NCBI RefSeq assembly: GCF_040605455.1
Contig: NZ_JBEXCV010000215.1
Location: forward strand, 1 to 11,803
Length of the DNA stretch: 11,803 bases
Source: Embleya sp040605455
GTDB taxonomy: Bacteria; Actinomycetota; Actinomycetes; Streptomycetales; Streptomycetaceae
Reading direction: 5' to 3'
Shown: piece after piece, positions 7,495 to 11,803 of the stretch
Layout of the letters: each line of letters opens with the position of its first letter
How positions within the stretch are numbered: the first letter of the stretch is position 1
Notes under the pieces: model-generated
The model's database searches: none
What the model was told of the DNA's origin: nothing
What the model saw: the letters and a program-made list of their open reading frames with translations, nothing else
Position numbers and translations under genes: made by a program

Positions 7495-8684
7495 GTGCTG
7501 GATGTGAGCGTGTACGAACTCGTGTGGCCCACCCCTTTGTTCACGGCCGAGGCCGAGCGCGTCTCGCGTTCCGACCACCGCCAATGGGTCGAACGCGCAC
7601 GACTGCTGCTGGGCGAGGCGTTCGCCGGCACCACGGCGGTGGGCGACTTCGACGAGATCGGCGAATCCTCCACCATCTGGGCCGACGACGACCCCTGGTC
7701 CCCGAAACCGCCCGCGGGACAGGCCCCTCCCGCGTACACCCAACGCACCTGGCTGCGCGAACTCATCGATCGCGCAGCCGAACTGCGCCACGCCCACCGA
7801 CCGCGCCCGTACTGGCCCCAACGCCACAGCGCCCCGTCCGACCACACACGCCACAAGGGCGGCGAACGCCGCGACTTCGCCCGCCTCGTCGAAGAACTCG
7901 ACACCAACGGTTACCTGGCCGAGGTCTTCGACCGGGACTGCGTCGACGACCCCGATCCGCTCCCGGACCGCTCCCGGATCCCGGCCGCCGCCTCGGATAC
8001 GCGAACCTGTGGCCCCTGGACCCCGACGCGTGGGACGACGACGTCCTCTTCGGCCTGATCGAGGTCTTCCACGACCTGCTCTCGCGCCCCCGCAACCGCG
8101 ACATGCACTCCTACTCCGGCTGCGGCTGGCACTACAAAGAGTTCGACGCCGCCCCCGGCCGCGCCCTGTACCGATGGAGGATCAACAACCTCCTCCACGA
8201 CGCCGGCATCGACTACCGACTCGCCGACGAGGGCGAGGACCTCGGCCGACTGGTCGCACTCACCGACAACGCCCGCGGCGACCTCGTCCACCGGGTCCTG
8301 AACACACCCGACCCTCGAACACCTACGAGCACCGAGCACGCCATCGCCCTGTTCCGCGCACGCGGAGCCACCCGCGACCACAAACGCTCGGCCATCGTCG
8401 CCCTCGCCCGCATCCTCGAACAACGCCGCGACCTCATCAAGACCGAAGCCGGGAAACCCGACGACGGATCCCTCTTCGAAATCGCCAACCGATACGACCT
8501 GCGCCACGGCCGCGCCGACCAACGCGCCGACTACGACGACGCCTTCCTCGACTGGATCTTCCGGTGGTACCTCGCCACCGTCGAACTCACCAACCGCATC
8601 CTGAAAAAACGACGCACCCCGCACGACGTACCCGAGTTCCCCGACCACCTCGACCGGCGGCACGGCGATGCCCGCGCCCCGTAG
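7495..8684 (+). pseudogene. HEPN-like protein with R-x4-H motif, one-base frameshift
   Basis: GTG 7495 follows AGGATGG (7484-7490). Frame 1 reads VLDVSVYELVWPTPLF through an acidic N-terminal region to DPDPLPDRSRIP. Near 7983 one G is missing: CCG GCC GCC should read CCG GGC CGC, after which the protein continues GRRLGYANLWPLDPDAWDDD. The restored product is about 396 aa. Its last roughly 110 residues are helical: HKRSAIVALARILEQRRDLI, then SLFEIANRYDLRHGRADQ and DWIFRWYLATVELTNRIL. This resembles a widespread C-terminal domain of bacterial uncharacterised proteins and looks HEPN-like; RYDLRH fits the R-x4-6-H motif of HEPN ribonucleases. The N-terminal part is not recognised. A role as an RNA-cutting or abortive-infection effector is an inference from the motif and the mobile context. 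Whether the break is real or an assembly error is unknown. Confidence 0.65.
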
Positions 8685-8719
8685 CGCCCCGCTGCGCCGT
8701 CCCTTCACTTGTGACGCGA

Positions 8720-8736
8720 GCCGGCCTGTGGCCGGC
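8720..8736. terminator. Hairpin downstream of the HEPN-like gene
   Basis: A perfect 7-bp stem GCCGGCC/GGCCGGC with a TGT loop lies 36 bases after the stop codon. There is no T-run. It may end the transcript of the three upstream genes. Confidence 0.4.
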
Positions 8737-8880
8737 GACGCGGTCGCCACGAATCGTTCCCGGTCGCCTATGGAGTCGCGCATCCGTTCGGTTGGTGTCT
8801 ACGTTGCGAATCGCATGTGTTGCTCGCCTTTCCTGGGCTTGGTCGGGGCAGGCGGTGGGGTATGACGTGCGAGGGGGTGG

Positions 8881-9528
8881 GTGGTGAACGAGTTCGTGAT
8901 GGGGGTGTTGTCCTCACTCGCGGCCACGGGGCTGACCGTCACACTCGCGGTGTTGTGGTCGGGACGTTTTCGTTGGTTGTCGATCCGGGCGGTATCGCGA
9001 TTGACGCGTGGTGATTTCGGTCAGACGTGGCCGACGAAAGTCGAGGCGGACGAGGATTTCCGCAGGGAGTTGGCGCGCGCTCGTCGCGTGGGCCTGTTGA
9101 CCGGTCGGGGAAACGAGCTGCAGCGGGATACTTTCGCTCCTCTCCTGGCGGCCGCGGGTACGACGGGGCGTCGGGTTCGGCTCCTGCTGCCGTGCACCGG
9201 AACCGGCCGGGACGCCCGTTGGACGACCGACCGCGAGGCGGAACTTGCGGCGTTCGATCGCAGTCACGGCTCGGGCTTGTTGCACACCCGGATCGAGACC
9301 AACGTCGCGTTCGTGGCCCCGTACACGAGTGCGGGCACGATCGAACTCAGAAGGTTCGACGCCCCGCATATCGGACGGGTGTGTCTGACCGAACGGGCGG
9401 CCTACTTCACGCCCTACTCGGCGTATGAGCACGGCCGACACTGCGCGGTCGTGAAGTACCCCGTGTCCTCGCCCATGTATCGGACCCTGGAACGGATCTT
9501 CACGAAGACGTGGGAGTCGTCCACGTAA
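8881..9528 (+). CDS. Membrane-anchored protein resembling PLD-like domains (no HKD)
   Basis: 215 aa. Starts GTG GTG at 8881/8884, with GAGGGGGTGG just upstream acting as the ribosome site; 8884 may be the better start. Residues about 5-26 form one transmembrane segment (VMGVLSSLAATGLTVTLAVL) followed by basic residues, so the rest is expected in the cytoplasm. Residues about 70-105 (VGLLTGRGNELQRDTFAPLL, then RRVRLLLPC) and the end (AAYFTPYSAYEHGRHCAVVK, then PMYRTLERIFTKTWESS) resemble actinobacterial PLD-like/DUF5919-type domains. No HxKxxxxD motif is present, so phospholipase or nuclease activity is not supported. No signal peptide cleavage site is obvious. It is 196 bases beyond the HEPN-like gene, with a hairpin between, so it probably has its own transcript. 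Family assignment is a visual resemblance only. Confidence 0.65.
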   Translation: MVNEFVMGVLSSLAATGLTVTLAVLWSGRFRWLSIRAVSRLTRGDFGQTWPTKVEADEDFRRELARARRVGLLTGRGNELQRDTFAPLLAAAGTTGRRVRLLLPCTGTGRDARWTTDREAELAAFDRSHGSGLLHTRIETNVAFVAPYTSAGTIELRRFDAPHIGRVCLTERAAYFTPYSAYEHGRHCAVVKYPVSSPMYRTLERIFTKTWESST

Positions 9529-9840
9529 CCGAATCCACGGCCGACCTTGCGCGTGGGTGCGCCTTGCGCTGCGCCTGGGCCGGACCGTCGGTTTCCGCGA
9601 CGTGCGGTGGTTCCACCCGGTTCGGCAGCCGCGAGTAGGGCCGGCCCGGCGGTGCGGTGTACGGGCGGCGAGCGGTAGAGAACGCGATGTCGTGCCCGTT
9701 CCGCGGAGGTGAACCGTCTTCGACTCCTGCGGGTTCTCTGCTGTGCCAGGCTGTCGCGCGGTCGTGGGGGTCGGGCCGTATCCCCGACCGCGTGTGGCGA
9801 GTTGAACCGGCGTGCTGTCGTGTGGCGGAGCATTGCAGTG
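9529..9840. other. Gene-free stretch with hairpin between convergent genes
   Basis: No convincing gene on either strand; short frames here are Arg-rich and lack ribosome sites. An imperfect hairpin pairs CGCGGTCG (9757-9764) with CGACCGCG (9785-9792) and could end transcription from the PLD-like gene. An 8-bp direct repeat CCTTGCGC occurs at 9545 and 9562. Confidence 0.5.
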
Positions 9841-10110
9841 GTGGGGTGGGTTGATGGCGGGTCTGGGGTTTCGTGTGTTGGTTGAGAATCCAGCGGGTGG
9901 GTTGGTGGTTTCGGGTTGTGGTGGCGGGGGTTTCGCGGGGCGGGTCCGGTGGTGGTGGCCTGGGGTTTCGTAGTTTCGTGGGAACGATCCGGGTTTTCTC
10001 GGTGATGTATTGATGCGTCGTAAGGTAGCCGCGGGTTTTTGCGGGGGTTTCGGGGTGTCGGTGTGGGTGGCCCGAGGCGGGTGTCGGCTCTCTCCGGGGG
10101 CGGGTCGTTA
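9841..10110. repeat. G/T-skewed tract with repeated GGTTTCG motifs next to tniQ
   Basis: The plus strand is strikingly rich in G and T and poor in A and C. The heptamer GGTTTCG occurs at 9867-9873, 9907-9913, 9929-9935, 9964-9970 and 10046-10052, with a shorter GTTTCG at 9973-9978. Tn7-like elements carry several transposase-binding repeats near each end, and a position beyond tniQ is where an end could lie, so this is a candidate end region. The spacing is irregular (40, 22, 35, 9, 73 bases), and no terminal TGT..ACA boundary was fixed. Confidence 0.35.
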
Positions 10111-10114
10111 CCGG

Positions 10115-11209
10115 TCAGGCCGAGCCGTGGTGGTGGAGCCGCGCCCACAGGAGATCGTCGGGCGGGACCACCAGACGGGGGAGTTCGAGGTGGCCGGCGA
10201 TGTGTTCCAGGGCCCGTGTGTGCCGCCGTGCGTAACGCGCCTCGTGGGGTGTGTCCCGCGGAACACGGTGGGGGAGTGTGGTCAACGCGCGGGCGAGGGC
10301 GACGGTTTCGGGATAGGTCACGACGGTGCGGGCCAGGAGAACGGCCGAGACGCCGCCGTCGGACGCGGTCAGGGCGGGGTTTCCCGCGGTGAGCCAGCCC
10401 AGCCGCTGCTGCCAGCGCCGTGCCAGGTGGTGCCCGCGGTCGTACCAGCGGGTGGTGATCGCTGCGGCCCAGGTATGCGCGGCCGTGCCCTCGCAGTGTC
10501 GTGCCAGGCGCCGGTGGGACCGATACGCGAGGCCGATCTCGGGTAGCGCACCCGTGTCGAGGGGACCCGGCAACCGGGGCTCGCTCGCCCAATACCGGTG
10601 GCGGGGGCACCACATGCGGTCCGCGGGCGGATACGTCCACGCCACGTCGTCCGCTCCGCGGGTTCGGCATCGTACACACACCGGGCAGGCCCGGACGGGT
10701 CGCTCGTCGGTGTCCAGGACGCGTACCCGCGCGCCGGCCGTCTGCCTCCGTGCCGTGTCCTTGTCGTCGGTGCCGGTGGCCTCCGTCCTGCGGGGCGGCC
10801 GGGACGGGCCGGGAGATGCGGTGATCAGACGCGGCAGAGCATGTGCCAGGTGGTCGTGGGGGATCCGGGTGAACACCACCAGGCGCCCTCGCGCCTCGGT
10901 GTCGAGGTGGATCTCCGTACGGGGCGCCGTCGGTCCCGTTCCCGTTCGCCCTCCCGGGCCGTGGAGTTCGATGCCGATGCCGTCCAGCAACCGGGGCACC
11001 TCCACGCGATAGGCGTCCGCGAGGCGGTTCAGGTACGAGGCCGTCGACTCGAACGCCACGGGCGCGATCCGCAGGGCGCCCGAGGGCGGGAGCTGCGGGT
11101 ATCGCCACGTCGGGCCCGGGCCGAGGTGCTCCCCGCCGCTCCCGTCGCCTTCGTGTCTCCTCCCGCCGCGCGCCTTCCCGCTCCCGCGTGCTTTCCCGTT
11201 CGCGTTCAC
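10115..11209 (-). CDS. tniQ: TniQ-family transposition/target-selection protein
   Basis: TniQ/TnsD-type protein that works with a TnsC/TniB ATPase and a DDE transposase to direct insertion. 364 aa from GTG 11209, whose GTGA overlaps the stop of the upstream ATPase gene, indicating translational coupling; that overlap decides the start. Residues 1-30 are a Gly/Arg/Lys-rich extension. The TniQ domain begins with RIAPVAFESTASYLNRLADA (about 47-66) and VPRLLDGIGI (71-80). A zinc-binding motif follows: CPVC (C175, C178; another Cys at 181) and WCPRH (C201, H204). The C-terminal half contains helices with repeated Trp/Arg (RWYDRGHHLARRWQQRLGWL). The length is similar to short Tn5053-type TniQ rather than the longer TnsD. 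Symbol refers to the family; the element itself is unnamed. No frameshift is seen. Confidence 0.88.
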   Translation of the reverse strand: MNANGKARGSGKARGGRRHEGDGSGGEHLGPGPTWRYPQLPPSGALRIAPVAFESTASYLNRLADAYRVEVPRLLDGIGIELHGPGGRTGTGPTAPRTEIHLDTEARGRLVVFTRIPHDHLAHALPRLITASPGPSRPPRRTEATGTDDKDTARRQTAGARVRVLDTDERPVRACPVCVRCRTRGADDVAWTYPPADRMWCPRHRYWASEPRLPGPLDTGALPEIGLAYRSHRRLARHCEGTAAHTWAAAITTRWYDRGHHLARRWQQRLGWLTAGNPALTASDGGVSAVLLARTVVTYPETVALARALTTLPHRVPRDTPHEARYARRHTRALEHIAGHLELPRLVVPPDDLLWARLHHHGSA

Positions 11210-11803
11210 GGGACGCTTCGCGCCGTCGCGCGGGCGGGCGTTGTGCGCGCCCGGGCGGGGTTGCGGGGCCGGTGGTGCTCCTCGGCGAGATGGTCGAGCC
11301 GCACGGTGTCCAAAGAGGCCTTGGTGATGCGTTCGGTGCCGTCGAGGATCGCGCCGATCGCGGCCTGGCGGATCAGCCGGGCCAGGCTGCCGATGCGTCC
11401 GGCGGTGCGGGCGTGGAGATACGACGCCAGCCGGGGCAGCGTCCCCGCCCGATGGGCGCGCAGGTCCAAAGCGTTCTCCATCGCGGTGACCAGGTCCAGG
11501 AACGGCTCCGCCCCACCCACACGCGCGGGGAACGCGCCGCACTCGACGAGTGAGGCCCGTCCGGCGAGTTGCGCTCCGCGTACCCCACCGAACAACGGTG
11601 TGGCGGTCACGTCGATGCCCGTGTACACGAACGTCGCGCCGATGCGCTCGGTCAGGTCCTTCAACAGGTCGGCGGTCTCCGCGCCGGCGGTGGTGCGTGG
11701 GCCCCGCCGGTGGATCTCGTCGATCATCACCGGTCGCACCCCCGCCTCGCCATACACGTGGCAGACGGCGTTGGTGATCTGCGCCTGGGTCATCCGGTCG
11801 GTG
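11206..11803 (-). CDS. TnsC/TniB-type AAA ATPase of the transposition module (5' end outside window)
   Basis: ATP-dependent regulator linking the TniQ target-recognition protein to the transposase. About 199 residues are in the window. The frame continues through the right edge, so ATG 11793 is probably internal. Visible are Walker B with flanking residues (VRPVMIDEIHRRG), a sensor strand (IGATFVYTGIDVTATPLF) in the position where TnsC/TniB proteins have a Gly-containing sensor loop, and helical lid sequences (TAGRIGSLARLIRQAAIGAI, then RITKASLDTVRLDHLA). The Walker A motif must lie to the right, outside the window. The C-terminal tail is Arg/Pro-rich. It sits directly upstream of tniQ with a four-base overlap, and a DDE transposase gene is expected further upstream, in the order tniA-tniB-tniQ. 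This order is inferred from related elements. Confidence 0.85.
   Translation of the reverse strand, partial: TDRMTQAQITNAVCHVYGEAGVRPVMIDEIHRRGPRTTAGAETADLLKDLTERIGATFVYTGIDVTATPLFGGVRGAQLAGRASLVECGAFPARVGGAEPFLDLVTAMENALDLRAHRAGTLPRLASYLHARTAGRIGSLARLIRQAAIGAILDGTERITKASLDTVRLDHLAEEHHRPRNPARARTTPARATARSVP

Noticed and set aside
6978..8783. Two long minus-strand frames (309 and 290 residues)
   Set aside because: Ser- or Val/Gly-rich shadows of the DNA-binding and HEPN-like genes; no ribosome sites or motifs.
9841..10110. CRISPR array
   Set aside because: The GGTTTCG repeats are only seven bases with irregular spacing and no spacer-like units.
9414..11108. 564-residue minus-strand frame across tniQ and the G/T-rich tract
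   Set aside because: It covers tniQ in another frame with Pro/Arg/Thr repeats; tniQ has the zinc motif and coupling to the ATPase gene.
1..11803. tRNA, rRNA or known riboswitch
   Set aside because: No cloverleaf with a conserved T-arm, no rRNA signature and no recognisable aptamer was seen on either strand.

Overview
The window is high-GC DNA with strong third-position G/C bias, GTG starts, and Streptomyces-type secreted protease and TniQ/TnsC proteins. It looks like an accessory region of a Streptomyces or related actinomycete chromosome or large plasmid. No housekeeping gene is present; almost everything is mobile, broken or accessory.

Positions 1-2802 hold two insertion sequences back to back. 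The first is an ISL3-family element: its transposase is on the minus strand and runs off the left edge, and its terminal inverted repeat ends near 1438. Directly beside it lies an IS256-family element whose transposase is split by two one-base losses and whose left terminal repeat has lost its outer part at the ISL3 junction. The IS256 right end, near 2802, cuts into a lower-GC gene (2803-3629). Only the 3' part of that gene remains; it encodes a cysteine-containing region and a C-terminal glycine-zipper-like membrane segment, as in polymorphic-toxin C-termini.

Positions 3630-5259 hold a hairpin terminator region and an intact minus-strand gene for a secreted S1-family (trypsin/streptogrisin-like) serine protease with signal peptide, pro-region and complete His-Asp-Ser triad.

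Positions 5443-9528 hold a plus-strand run of four uncharacterised genes: (i) a 354-aa protein with an AAA-like Walker-B/sensor stretch and a segment resembling the start of a tyrosine-recombinase catalytic domain, both lacking key residues; (ii) a multi-HTH DNA-binding protein; (iii) a protein with a HEPN-like C-terminal domain carrying an R-x4-H motif; (iv) a membrane-anchored protein resembling PLD-like domains without an HKD motif. Genes (ii) and (iii) each need a single-base correction to read through.

Positions 10115-11803 hold, on the minus strand, the 3' part of a TnsC/TniB-type AAA ATPase and a complete tniQ that overlaps it by four bases (GTGA). This is the regulatory half of a Tn7/Tn5053-like transposition module whose DDE transposase would lie beyond the right edge. 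Between tniQ and the four-gene run is a roughly 590-bp gene-free stretch whose right part is G/T-skewed and carries repeated GGTTTCG motifs, a candidate transposon end. Inference: the four-gene run could be cargo of, or a partner to, the TniQ transposon, with a HEPN-like and a membrane PLD-like protein as possible defence or conflict effectors. This is a hypothesis from architecture only.
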